A stretch of DNA of 64,000 bases, from NCBI RefSeq assembly GCF_022201045.2, contig NC_068556.1:24657501-24721500 (forward strand), written 5' to 3'. The position numbers and the translations under genes are program-made. The notes under the pieces were generated by a model, which did not search any database, had not been told where the DNA came from, and was given only the letters and a program-made list of their open reading frames with translations. The stretch's first letter is position 1. Each line of letters starts with the position of its first letter. Positions 47,661 through 59,589 of the stretch are shown piece after piece. Origin of the DNA: Citrus sinensis. Lineage: Eukaryota > Streptophyta > Magnoliopsida > Sapindales > Rutaceae.

Positions 47661-47973
47661 GTACCAACGGGCCTTTGGTCCAGTGGGAGAGCTCTTACAC
47701 TTAGAATAATGAGTGCAAGGGTTCGAGCCTCCATAAAAGTATTTATGGGGTTTATTTACAATCCTTCCTCAATTATCACATAATTGAGTGGAGCCAGTCT
47801 ATTCCTCACGAAATGTGAGTAGAGTGGACAGCCCTCGAATATTTGAGAGGGTTTGAAGAATTTTGGCAGCTCTTCAGAGGAGTACATGCCACGATGAAGG
47901 TCCCAATTGTAGAATCTGTGTGTAAATATTAATTGTAATACCTACAGTCCTGTATAAACAGTATTAAAAAAAA
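47661..47973 (+). mobile_element. tRNA-derived SINE, copy 2
   Basis: A-box TGGTCCAGTGGGAGAGC near 47677 and B-box GGGTTCGAGCCTCC near 47719 form a well-kept RNA polymerase III promoter about 40 bp apart. The tail AAACAGTATTAAAA runs into A9. The element is flanked by perfect copies of AGTAGATAAT at 47651-47660 and 47974-47983, the target-site duplication. At about 313 bp it is full length for a plant SINE. It is not a tRNA gene, since the sequence beyond the two boxes does not fold as one. Confidence 0.88.
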
Positions 47974-47983
47974 AGTAGATAAT

Positions 47984-49990
47984 AGATACCCATCAACGTA
48001 TTATTGTATTCAATTTACTAATGATTAAAGTTTTCTTTTTAACTTGTACACAACAAACACAAATAATTGAGCCACAAGAAAGGAAGTGCTATTTTGTTTT
48101 TCGGCAACACGTTATAAATAAAATACAAAGCCAAAGGAATATATGCACACATGATGGTAACAACTGAATGATTGACTGACTACTCATCGTATATATTTGA
48201 ATCGGGCATAATTAAAATAAGAAAGACCCTTTTGTTCCTAGCTTCTAGGATCAAATAATAATAATAATAATAATAATACAAGAAGTTTTAATCGTTTAAA
48301 ATTGGTTCTGAAATTGATCAGTTTATATAGATTAAGATCATATAATGATCATATGCCTGTAATGTATTGTATGTGTCATTCATTATAGGCCCTGATACGA
48401 AAGAGTAATGAATGTGGGTGAAAATGAAATTGACTTAATGTCCGTCTATCTCCTATAACTATAGAGGACTTTAAATAATCACCGCAAATTTGATCACGGA
48501 AGCAGTGGGCACATCATGAATCACGAGAATTAGCTATATAGCTGGAATGCAAAGTCAAGGACAATGTTCAACTACCACTAATATTTATGCTATTAATATA
48601 TGTATGTGAATATCTTAGCCTTGGAAATTTATTAATTACTTTCTTTTCTTTTCTTTTTTTTTTTTTTGACCGTCACACCTCTTTTTTGCATTTTGTATTT
48701 TTTTGACCGTCTGTCCAAGCAATAATAATCTGTAAAATGTGATCAGATCATGAGTCGCATCAGCCGTCACAATCACATTCACACAATTCACATGTAAAAA
48801 TTAGACACCACAGGTCCACCGTCCACACAAACTCTGCTATTCAAGCTCGCCGTCATGCTGCATGTGTATTGATTATTATTTTTGTGGTGGACGGTCCCCG
48901 GGCGTTTCTTTTAATTAAATGGTCCCAATCCCAAAACAAGCTTATAATTAGGAAGCAATTTAACTGAATTGAAAATTAAAACAAGCTTATATTCCCATAT
49001 TGTAATATTTACCCAGCTCGATTACATGTGGTTGGTGCCCCTTAATTTCTTTCCTTTTTGATTTTTTTCGTGCTTTTCTTTCATAAAATTTAATTCACGC
49101 AGCTTTCGTTTAATAATTTCCTCCTAAATTATTAATATTCCATTTAATTTGCAGCCAGCTTCTGGTGACCGCATCCAGATGTAAATAATTAATAGTAGCA
49201 ACTAATTCATTTATATTTATATCCACCGTGTACGTAGTGTATGGTGGTCGATATATCCCATGCACTTGCAATATTAATTCCCTATGTGATATATGCATGC
49301 CCACAATTGAAGGCGACATTAATTCGTGCACATACATATATATGTGTGTGTGTGTGTGTGTGTTGGGTGCGGGTGGGGTTAGACGACATGTGTGGTCAAG
49401 GACAAAGCTAGCTAGACCGGCATCGAAATGAATGCCTGTAGTTGCATGCATGTGATCGGGTCAAACGAGAAACTAGTACATAACATAGCATGGGGTTTCT
49501 TCTTCTTCTTCCTCTTCGGACGTATCATTTAATTTTCTTGTCGTTATATGGTTGCATGAGAACTCGTCCCCGGCCAGATATTAATTGCCCCGGCCCACAC
49601 CACAATTGCTCTGCTCTGCTCCTGCCCTACAGCCACACACACACACACACACATATATGTATATATATATACAAACAAAAAAAGACACACTACCGCATGC
49701 ATGCAGTTTGTGTTGTGTGGCTCTAATTTGCAACAACTGAATTGGAGCTTGCTATGTTACGGATTATGTAACATACACACCCAATTGAATTATATAATTA
49801 ATACACATATGTACACAATAAAAAATTTTCAAAGATTTTTTCTATCACAAACTGAAAGTGAAAGTGAGAGTGCTGTAGTAATGACCGTAATCATTCTCAC
49901 ACTTTTTTTTTTTTTACTTTTTTGAAATTCATGCGCATTTAGAAAAATAAAATTTTCCTAGTGAAAGAAGTTTTAGTCACTCAGTCTGAA
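47984..49990. other. AT-rich intergenic DNA with microsatellites
   Basis: No gene supported. Simple repeats: AAT near 48255-48280, TG near 49342-49362, and a compound CA/TA run near 49632-49672. Confidence 0.5.
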
Positions 49991-49999
49991 AAATCTGTC

Positions 50000-51785
50000 C
50001 GATAAGCATTGATGGAGTGAGACGCAGCGGAAACGGAAATTGATAGGGTAGGTAAATTAGGTATCGTTCTAGTATTAGATTAAGTCAATGCGATTAGATT
50101 ACGATTTAATTAAAGTGTGATTAGATCTCATTCTAATCCAAAATAACTAAATGAGATTTTTAATAATGTGCAAAGCGAGATTAGATAACGCTTTAATTCA
50201 AACGACTCTACAAGAGAGAATTTAATAGATAATCCCAGAGGAAATTATAAAAGAGGGATTTTATTGAATAACTGAATATGAAGTTATGAAAATAATAATA
50301 AGATCTCTCTATTTATAATAAAGTAAATCTATTTCCATAAGTTAATTTAAAAAAGAAAATTAAATTATAATTATAATAGAAATAAAAGATGAAGACACAT
50401 ACATGATTGACTCTAATTAAAATAGAAAGTTCTTGAATAATAAAACTCTAGAATCTTTAATTAACCTAAATTAACGTCCTACATCATTCTCCCATTGTTA
50501 AAAGAAACTTGTTCTCGAGTTTGAATGCAATCTGGAGGACGAAACTTGCAGTGTAAGATCAAATCATCTTGTAATTCGAACTTGTAGTCGAGAAATTTGC
50601 AACTCATCCCACTATTTTGAAACACTTATGTTTAATCTACTAGTAGCAAACGATACGTGCTCTTCTTTAGGAGTGCGCCAAGCTATAAACCAATGCTCAA
50701 TTTTGTCCAACCAATCAAGAAATTTGTTTGGACGAGTGTATGCATATAGTTCCTGTACATGATAAATAGGAGGGCAAGAATGGTAGTTTGTCGTTTATGG
50801 CCCAATTTTCACACAGTGACAAAATTGTAAATAAAGAAAATATTGGGAAAAACTTTAAATAAACCAAAATATGGGTTACCAGCGACGGTGATCAAAAATT
50901 TAGATAAGGATAGGTGGATCTGGAAAATTTGAGGTCAGTGAGTGTGATGGTGGTGGCGGTTTGACTCAATCGTTGTGGATTCACCAAAAAAATAAATTAA
51001 AATGAGAATGTTAAGAATAAAATTGAGAAATGTAAGAGCTTCATCAAAATCTTCACATTCAGTAGGTCCAAAACGTGCCCACAATTCTTCTTCAAAATCC
51101 GTCAATGTTATCATTCTTCGCTTCTCTTTATAAGCTTTGTACAGCCATTGCCACCATTGGATGGCTTTACCTTCAAGGTGGAATGATGCCAATGCAACCT
51201 TTTGTGCCTCTACAATTCCATTGTAGTCAAAAGAATTGTGAAACTTTGCTAAGCCACTCCGTAGGATCATCACCAGTGTACCTTGGAAATTGTAGCTTAG
51301 CCATTTTTTATGAGAAAATCATTCAGCTTCCATCTGCTTCCTCTTTGGTGTTCTCCTTGTAAGAATGGCTAGTGTGACTATTGATGTTGTGACCGAACCC
51401 TTCTTTATTTGAAAATAAAGCCTCACTCATGCGATTGATGGCCTTTTCGAGCTGATGTAGTTTATCATTAACGCCAATCTCCATTTGCTGCATTCCATTT
51501 TGAAGTCCTCTAAGCCTGGCTTCTAAACTCTCAATCCTTTCTTTGTTAATTGCCATGAGAATAATAAAGTGTTTAAACAAGATAACGTCGCTTTGATACT
51601 AATGATAAGTTCCAGTCAGAACTACACTTATAAAATGCTTAAAATTCTCTTTGGTTGAGAATAAACCGTAAAGTTAGATAAAAATATTTTCTGCCTAATT
51701 CTATTAATGCATCCAATAAATATAAATAATAATAGAATAATTATTTCTCTTAAACTTACGAAATGAACTCCTACATTATCGACTC
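50000..51785 (-). mobile_element. Ty3/gypsy LTR retrotransposon fossil, heavily reduced
   Basis: The minus strand between about 51560 and 50950 holds recognisable gag (Retrotrans_gag) similarity, including the GKAIQWWQWLYKAY type region typical of plant chromovirus-like elements, preceded by a coiled N-terminal part. Near 50490-50560 the sequence resembles the end of a pol gene. Flanking stretches near 51605-51785 and 50000-50487 may be LTR remnants, as their outer ends look alike, but they do not match along their length. Most of pol is absent and the element is broken in many places. It is an old, inactive fossil; age cannot be set without aligned LTRs. Confidence 0.65.
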
Positions 51786-51879
51786 AAGCAATAGACTCCA
51801 AATAGACTTAATTAACAGACCACAATACAGTAATTAATAATGTGAACTTTGAATAGAAAACTAGACCAAGTCTTCATGC

Positions 51880-52150
51880 AGAACTAAGCCCCACAACTTG
51901 GCCACATATCCCACGCATGCATGCATTTCGTTCGAGCCTTGACCTTGTATTGTTCCCAGGCTCTGTGGTCATACCAGTTGCACGAGGAGTGCCATGATCC
52001 TGTTGATCTTCCTTCACCCCACGTATTTGTGTCTCCTAGACTTATCGAACACAACCTGGGAAGGAATTTGGGACCGTTGAATTGAAGTCCAACGGCCCCC
52101 AAATTGTTTCTTTTTTATTTTCGTTGGCTGCACATGGTCGGAGTCCACCA
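51880..52150. other. GC-richer island of unknown nature
   Basis: Base composition rises clearly above the surrounding AT-rich DNA. Minus-strand frames are short and show no domain I recognise. It could be an exon remnant, part of an unknown transposon, or a non-coding RNA. Confidence 0.4.
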
Positions 52151-53000
52151 TGTCCAGCCAATGGTGGCCTTTGGTGTTTCACCAGTCTTCCTCCTGATCG
52201 AACAGCACTCTATATTATGGGCGAGGTGAGGCAATATTGTTAGCCAAAACGCTTACATGTTTTATTATTTATGCGCACATTCAGTGCAATTAAATTAATG
52301 CCCATTACTAGTTGAACAAACAAAAAGTTTTTGAGTTACAACATCATCCACATAAAGAGAGACACAAAATTTTATGATTCCTGTCTCGGGTTATCGATTC
52401 CGTGGTACATAATAATAAACAGAGGGTGGCAATTAGACATTAGTGGCCAATTGCAGCTGCCGTCGTGAGACCAGCAAATTAGATTTACAAGACATAAAAG
52501 ATTAGTCTTTGTATGTGACGTGAACTGAATGGCCCAAACAAATCTCTCGATCCAATCCAGTTGGCTCTTTTTGGGACGGACTCGACCACACGACTCGCCG
52601 AATAACTTGGGTGCGTGGCGGGTGAAAATCACATAATAAGTTAAAAGACTTAATTGCGCGAATATGTGCATGTACGTATGTATCACATTGACATACGTAC
52701 ACATACATGTACATGTGGAGTCTGACACTGACGTTGATTCTACCATACAAGTGCTACTCCTGATTTAAGAGTTAAGATGAAAAAGCCAGAGCTAGCCTTA
52801 CAAAACCTTCCGGTGAAAGAAGATACAAAATGCAGTACATTGACAAAAGGAGGATACAAACACACGTGCATTATTACAAGTACTAAAAAAGGAAACTGAA
52901 CCCACATCAGAATATGTAGGCGAAATTAAGCAACAGAAACTAATTAGACATCTAGCCAGCTCTCAGAATTAAGCGCATCTAGGTAGCTCGATCTCAGCGC
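52151..53000. other. Intergenic DNA and 3' region of the LEA-like gene
   Basis: No gene supported. The part next to 53000 is presumably the LEA-like 3' UTR. Confidence 0.45.
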
Positions 53001-53809
53001 TCAAAGCTCGTCATCACGGGTACCAGTAGGGGCGGCACCAGCTAAATTGTCTTTGATCTCTTGTGATGTACGCTTAGCAGCCTCAAGGGTTTCCTCGGCT
53101 TTGGTTTTGGCAGCTTCAAACCCTTGTTTCGCTTTCTCCTTGGCCCAGCTTGCATGCTCCTCTTTCTTCTGACCCGCCCTTTCTTCAGTCTCCTTTGCCT
53201 TGTCTTTAATCTCACCAGCCTTCTCCTTAGCAGCATCGGTTGCTTCACTAGCTTTCTCGGTTGCCGCATCTTTAACGTCACCAGCCTTGTCTGCAGCTTT
53301 TTTCGTGATATCACTCGCCTTCTCCGATGACTTGTACATGGCGTCCTTCGTTTCTTTGGCTTTCTCCGCACCAACTTCTGCGCAAGCATGTCGTGTATAT
53401 ATATATATATATATATATGTTTAATTATGACCTCGCTAATTAATTTCAAATTTAATTAATTATCATATAAAATGAAGGAATGGAACTAGGAAGTGTTATA
53501 TATTGAACCTGAAGCAACGTCTTGAACTTTGTCTTTGGCGGCTTTAGCAGATTCGGAAGCTTTGTCAGGCGCAGCAGCGGAATTAAGTGAGTCTTCAGAG
53601 CCCTTGAGACGGAGTCCTTCAGAAATCTTATCCTTGGCCCAATCGGTCCACGACTCTGTTGCCTGATCCTTCTGGTTTACACCACCTTCCTCTGCGCAAC
53701 CGCAACGGCTAACGCCAACACTCATCATCAGTAGCAATGCCAATCCCAAACCACCACAGAATAACCGACGCCTACTTTGCTCCTTCAAATCCATGCTTGC
53801 TTTATACAT
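53001..53809 (-). CDS. Late embryogenesis abundant (LEA)-like protein with signal or anchor
   Basis: Two exons in reading order: 53509-53809 and 53001-53377; 225 residues. The N-terminus has a basic start (KEQSRRRLF) then a hydrophobic stretch (CGGLGLALLLMMSVGVS), a signal peptide or anchor. SWTDWAKDKISEGL follows. The second exon is nearly all Ala/Lys/Glu in 11-residue LEA-type repeats (AADKAGDVKDA, ATEKASEATDA, AKEKAGEIKDK), predicted to be disordered in water and helical on drying or near membranes. Similar plant proteins are annotated as LEA-domain proteins (At1g72100/At2g03850 type). ABRE-like sites upstream fit ABA or desiccation control. ATG choices at 53809 and 53794 are both possible; I used the longer. 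Confidence 0.85.
53396..53420. repeat. AT microsatellite in the LEA-like intron
   Basis: A pure AT run in the 131-bp intron between the two LEA-like exons. Confidence 0.85.
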
Positions 53810-54170
53810 CCAGCTCTCAGCCCTCAACAGCAGCAACAACAACAACAACTAAACAACTAATATTTAATTAATTAATTACCCTAATTATTTGTGTGTATAC
53901 TAAACTATGTAATCATATATAGTAAATAGGTAGTGAAATGTGAATGAAATTAAATCCTCTTTGATTATCGAAATCAATTTGTCCGAAACTTTAATGAATG
54001 GAATTCTTGGGGGGGGTATGGAGGCGGGGGGAGGGGTTTTAAGCAGAAACTGAACAAGTTGATCACTGCTGCTACTGCTACTAGTATACCGTCCCATCAT
54101 CTAGAAATAAAAAGTGACAGAGGCGGTTGCTGCGTGCGTGGCGATAAGAGGTGTTGCAACTGATTCTGAG

Positions 54171-54318
54171 ACTGACGTGTGTCTTATATGTGGATATTAT
54201 TTGCATGCGTCGACTCCTTGGCATGTCGGTTCCCCAAACACTTTGTGCGTTACGTGTCTTCGTGCCTGGACATCGTGCGCCCCAATTGGTTGCTTGCTGT
54301 AACTCATCCGTGCACGTG
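54171..54318 (-). promoter_or_regulatory. ABRE-like cluster upstream of the LEA-like gene
   Basis: Three ACGTGT elements lie within 150 bp: about 54175, 54252-54258 (ACGTGTC) and 54313-54320 (CACGTGTC). They are 360-510 bp upstream of the start codon, and a TATATATG-type sequence lies near 53913-53921. ACGTGTC is an established ABA-response core; its activity here is inferred. Confidence 0.5.
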
Positions 54319-54407
54319 TCCTTCCTTCCTCCCTTTATACAGACAAAACACTTTGATTTTGTGTTGATCTAATCCCCCTTATTTCAATTCAAAATCAAAA
54401 TTGTGGA

Positions 54408-54440
54408 GTCTTCTTCTTCTTCTTCTTCTTATTCTTCTTC
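54408..54440. repeat. CTT microsatellite
   Basis: A run of TTC/CTT units, a type common in plant 5' leaders, but no open frame of note follows before element B. Confidence 0.8.
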
Positions 54441-54612
54441 TAATCAATAATCTATGTCAATGGTTCATAGATGCCATGTCTATGCAGCGTTCTTCTTGGA
54501 GCCGTAATGAAATCTGAACTCGACTTCAATAGAGAATCAATCTCCTCTCCCTCTCCTCTACACGAGCGGCATTGTGATTTTGCAGTGTTAATTCTTATGT
54601 CTGGACAAATAA

Positions 54613-55456
54613 GATAGCGTTTACTTTTAAATTTGGAATAATGAGAATTTGAAGAGTTGGAATCCTGATATTTGGAGTGTAAAATGGAATTGAAAATAAA
54701 TTGTTAGAAAGACCCTATGTAATAGATATTAGAATTTTATTTATGTGCTTACTTTACCTTTAAATTGAGAGTGAATTATTTTAAATTACAATATTATCTT
54801 TATTTAAAGAATTTTAGCTTTTAGTTATAAAGTAAAGAAATATGTTTACAAAATAAACTATCTACTTTATTGTTAATTTTAATTATATAAATTAATAAAT
54901 ATCATTAATATTCTTAATTATGTAAATCATAATTTTTTATTATTTGAAACTTTAATTACGTAAATTAAAAATTATTGATAAGAACAACACGAATGAGACT
55001 TTAATATTCTTATAATAAAACTATTTATTATTATTAATTATTAACATTAAAGAAATATAATACTACTAAAAAATAATAATATTATTATATTTTTCCATAA
55101 AGATATAATAACATTATTAATTCTTTATGAATATAATAATATTATTTTTAAGTAATTTAAACTAAAAATAATTGTTTTCAGCCAAATATAATAATACTAT
55201 CATTTTTAATATTATTAAATAATATAATAATATTATTTAAATAAATAATATGATTTAAAAAAAATTAATTACATTATTTAATAAAAAAAGTTAAAAAAGA
55301 AAAAGGAGGTAGTCGATACTCACTCCTACTTCTCTCATAGGAGTTGGAATTCCACCCGTCACACCTGGGACTCCCATTCCCCATCTTAAATATAAATAAA
55401 CATTAGAGTAGAAGAAATTCACACTTTACACTCCTACTCCAACAAGTAATCGCATC
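54613..55456. mobile_element. MITE-like non-autonomous element B (about 844 bp)
   Basis: The left end GATAGCGTTTACTTTTAAAT matches the right end of element A in reverse complement. The right end, reverse-complemented, is GATGCGATTACTTGTTGGAG followed by TAGGAGTGTAAAGTGTG, matching A's left end (TTGGAGTAGGAGTGTGAAG). A and B are thus inverted relative to each other and differ by only about 2 bp in length. The core is AT-rich, with a subterminal GC-richer block near 55307-55380. It has no coding capacity. Confidence 0.75.
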
Positions 55457-56881
55457 ATGTAATAGTGCTGCCCCTCTGGACAAAATCAAACATATTATTA
55501 TTATTATTATACTATTACTAAAACTAACCGTGCTCATACATACATATATGGTCGATGATTTAGCTAGAAAAAAATATCCAACTCCAAGACTTCCCCGATT
55601 CTCTAAACAAATCCAAAAAGCACATACAACAGCTCACTTGTTGCCTGTACCATTTACACCATCTGTCATGATTCATTACTACAATAAATCAGTCGTCTCA
55701 TTATTAATTATTACCCATGATCCTCAAATGTTTCAATTCATCCCCAATTAAGCATCAGAAACTACTCCACTCTACCCATCCAAATGAGCAGCCGCTCAAA
55801 AAAACTGCCACCAAAGCAAAGCCATGGGAAAAATAACTATTAACAAAATTGCTGAAAAATTTGTTCACTACCTCCTAACATGTCATTGTCACCTCATCAA
55901 GAAGCATATTCTAAGCAAAATAAAGAATTCGACAGTTGTATGCCTTTAAGTTAACACTGGTTTCCCCCAAGATCAGCATATGGGGATGGGATGGGATGGG
56001 ATGAGAGTGAAAACACAAGGGACAAACAAAAGAAACCAAGAAGACATTTCACTGTAAATACATGAAAAGAGGAGGTACTACCCACTACCCAGCGCCTATA
56101 TCTTCACCATATTTCTTCAGAGTCAGACCTGTTAATGATTCAGATTAAAATTCATCGTCCCTTGACACCATTTCTGTTCACAACATCATGGAGATAGTAA
56201 GTTTAGTCAAAGTGAACCAAAAAAATCAGATGTAACCTGTCCAGCTGGATCTACGCTACACCAAATATCTCAGGAAAAATATATATTCATGGATATCACC
56301 GACTCTATTTCCCACCATTTGTGAAGTTTCTATAATTCAATTCGCCACAATCCTCCTCATAGGTAATCGATAAATTACATTGCAAGAGGCAAGATACCGC
56401 TAATAAAATGACTTATAATGTAAAATGGAATGTCAAGGATGTTCATCAATAAATCTTCTATCCATGGTGTTCAGATATTTTCTAGTTCAGGGGGAAAAAA
56501 ATAGAGAGAGAGAGAGAAAAGAAAAGGGAAAAAAAAAACAACTTTATTAGATTCAAGTATAAATGCACATATCCTTCTTGAGAATGAATTCAGATGGTAG
56601 TTTCCAAGTGCAGAATCGTAGCATAGAAAAGACAATAGCTGAACAACTAATATCCTCACATTATGATTACTTGGGTCCACTCCATTGTAAAAGGATATCA
56701 GTTCTTTTAACATGAGTGGTTTACATTCATTTTGAACCAGACGGACATACATGCAAAACCTAGTACTTCAATTCCATGATAACGATGATGATAAAAATGA
56801 AACAAACATAATCATGTGCTTCAAATAGCTGGAAAAGAGTTAAGATTAAATTACTTACTGGAATTTGACCTAAACACTGTA
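55457..56881. other. Intergenic DNA and probable 3' UTR of the MUSTANG-type gene
   Basis: No supported gene. A good splice donor (CCA|GTAAGTAA on the minus strand, near 56859) lies just past the upstream gene's stop codon, so part of this stretch may be a 3' UTR intron. GGGAT repeats occur near 55981-56005. Confidence 0.45.
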
Positions 56882-59438
56882 CTAGGAATCTTTGCATGTC
56901 TTCTTATTGTGGCCAAGGCCCTTGCACTTGCTACATTGGAGTGACCGTTTAATTATCTCTGCTGATTCGGGCTGTTTCATCTTTGGCCGGCCTGGTGGGC
57001 GTCTAGTGGGTGGTGGGGTTACGGTAACTAACTCCTGAGTTGATTCATCTAGAATAGGTCTGTCAACATTCGGCACAGGTTGAATCGACTCGGAATATGT
57101 CATGCGGTAGCTTTCAGTTGTGAAGTACTTGGAGCAATAATCATAAGGGCTCCTACCAATCCATTCAAGGACAGCAATGGCATGGCAGCATGGTAAGCCA
57201 GTTAAATGCCATGTCTTGCAGGTACAGTCCCAACGATCAACATCAACAATATCGGCAGATTCTCCTCGAACCTCAAAAGTACTACTCTGTAAGTGTAACA
57301 CTTGAAATGATCGGGCAATTGCAGTTTCCTTTTGCAATTTATCCTCCTTAGATGGTGTTAACTTCGTTAGCCACTGATTGGACTCTACACGGCGTGTATA
57401 AATGGTTTCCATCATCTTACCTCGCAATACATCCACCATATGTGTTATTGGCAATTCATGTGCCTCTGACACCCAACTGTAAAACTGTTGTCCAAAGTTT
57501 GATGTCATGTGGTCATACCTTGCTCCTGGAAAATATGTATTGGCCCAGTGCTCTGGTTCACTTTGTGTCACCCAATCATAAGCATCAGGAGAAATGCCTT
57601 TTATGCTCTCGATAGAACACTGGAAACCCTCAAATTTTGGTGCGTATGCAGCAGCATACAAGTCGTTGATCATGAATCTTCTAGCTTCATGAGAAAACTG
57701 CCCCTTTATATCTCTATTAAGTTTCTCAGCAAGGTGGCGCAAACAATAGCTATGGTAGCAATTATCAAAAACCTCAGCCAATGACTTATTCAAACCATTC
57801 TGAAAATCTGCAATAAATGTAATCTGTTGAGACGTTGACACTGCAGATTTTAGTTCCTGTAGGAACCAATGCCAGTTGTCCTCAGTCTCAGCATCTACCA
57901 CAGCAAAGGCTACAGGAAAAATACCATCGTCACCATCTGCAGATGTTGCAGTCAACAATGTCCCTTGGTATTTTGAGTTCAAAGGAGTGGTATCAAGGAA
58001 AAGGAGAGGGCGGCAACCCTGTTGAAAACCAGATATGGATGCATGAAATGAGACAAAAAGACGGTGGAAGCTTGAGTCTTCTTTTGTGGTGAAAGTAACA
58101 ACACTGCCAGGATTGGTCTCCTTTATCTTCTCACAGAAAAATGGCAACAGAGTATACGAGTCCTTATAGGAGCCCTGGAGCTGCTCTCTTGCTATCTCCT
58201 TAGCACGCCATGCCTGAGAATAATTTAATTGAATCCCATACTCTCTTTTGATATCGTCTGCAATGTCCTTTGGCTTGTAATTTGGGGATGCTTTCAGCTT
58301 CTCCTTTATAATATTTCCCACCCAACCTCTAGTTGCCCGATAGCCAGCTTTCACAGAAGCCCCTTCGCATGTGTGTTTTGAGTTCATTTTCTTGATACAA
58401 ACTAGCTGGGTGGTTGATAATCTCGATGCATATATCCGCCAAGGACAACCTTGGCACTTGCATTTCACAGTAACGCGATGACTGTCATTTTTCTTGTATC
58501 TGTAAGCGAACCCATGCGCAATTGAGTATTTATGCAATGCTTCTCGGAATTCACTAAAGCTGCTAAACCTTTGGTCCACGCCAGTGATGGTGTTTTCCCA
58601 CTGTTGTGCAGCTTTACGATGCTGGTCATCACCAGCAGGAAGAGCAGATGCAGGGTCAAAAGATATGTCCAGGCCAATTCGATCAACAATATGATCAATA
58701 TTGCTCATATCAACTACAGCATCAGCAGGGGCAACAACAGGGACCACAGCTTCCGACACAGTTGTCCTGCTCGACCTACAGTATCAAGTGACCATAAGAT
58801 TCTGTCCAAGGCACATTGATAATACATATCGATTCCAGTAAATTCTTTGGCCAATAATTTTGATTCATAATCACAGCATATCACAGTTCATGCTGGTGTA
58901 CAAACAGGCATATTGATAATTCTGACCAAGAAAAAAAATCAATTATGGTTATATGAAACTGATTTCACTTGCATTTGACCTATGCACTGTAATTGCTGTA
59001 ATTATGAATCAATAACTATAAATTGCATACCCAAAAAAGGAAAAAGAGAGAAAGGAAAATACTGTATATGCTACACCTATAAAATAACCACTACCTACTA
59101 GCAGGCATGTTAGAGATGTTTCGGGCAGCTTCCTCAGACTGGATGAACACATCAACTGTTGCAGTGTCCCCAAGAAAATTAAGCATGCGCTTAAAATCCT
59201 TGTCTTTGGAGATACTGATAAGGGTCTTTTTGTTCCCTGGAAGAAAGTACTTAATAGACATGGTATCGGCACTACAGTTAAACATTTCAGCTACTTCTGA
59301 CTTGAATCCACTGAACTCTGTTTCCTCATCAATGTCTATTGCATAGGCCTCGCCTCCATTATAAGACAATGATCCGTCTTTATTAGTTACAAACTCACCA
59401 CCCGATTGACATATAGCAATAAATTTCTTTGTGGCCAT
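56882..59438 (-). CDS. MUSTANG-type protein: PB1 plus MuDR-derived transposase
   Basis: Two coding exons in reading order: 59095-59438 and 56882-58775; 745 residues. Exon 1 encodes a PB1 interaction domain (KFIAICQSGGEF, YAIDIDEETEF, then KYFLPGNKKTLISISKDKDF). Exon 2 carries the MuDR N-terminal DNA-binding region (VKCKCQGCPWRIYASRL, KHTC), the MULE transposase core (D376 in LFLDTTPLNSKYQG, D438 in IADFQNGLNKSL, CLRH near 459-462), a SWIM finger (CTCKTWHLTGLPCCHAIAV) and a CCHC knuckle (CSKCKGLGHNKKTC). Where active MULE enzymes carry Glu in the SN-x-x-E motif, this protein has Gln at about 544 (TSNFGQQF). A PB1 domain on a MULE transposase marks the MUGB branch of the domesticated MUSTANG family, which affects plant growth and fitness in Arabidopsis. 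Confidence 0.93.
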
Positions 59439-59556
59439 GGCCCTGACAATTAGTGCTGAAAAAGGAAAAACAACAAACGCAAACTATAATACCAATTGAA
59501 AAATCATTAACTTACAAGTTTTGCAGCCACAAGCCAGATGTAGCCGGGCAGAGAGA

Positions 59557-59589
<33 letters not shown>

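Noticed and set aside
47661-47740. tRNA gene suggested by A and B boxes
   Set aside because: No acceptor-stem pairing or anticodon arm; poly-A tail and target-site duplications show it is a SINE head.
49228-49451. Overlapping frames on both strands near the TG repeat
   Set aside because: Both cross a microsatellite and encode repetitive Cys/Val or Thr/His stretches; no gene support.
56471-56752. 93-codon minus-strand frame downstream of the MUSTANG-type gene
   Set aside because: No domain, ends in low-complexity Phe/Leu; more likely 3' UTR or intergenic sequence.
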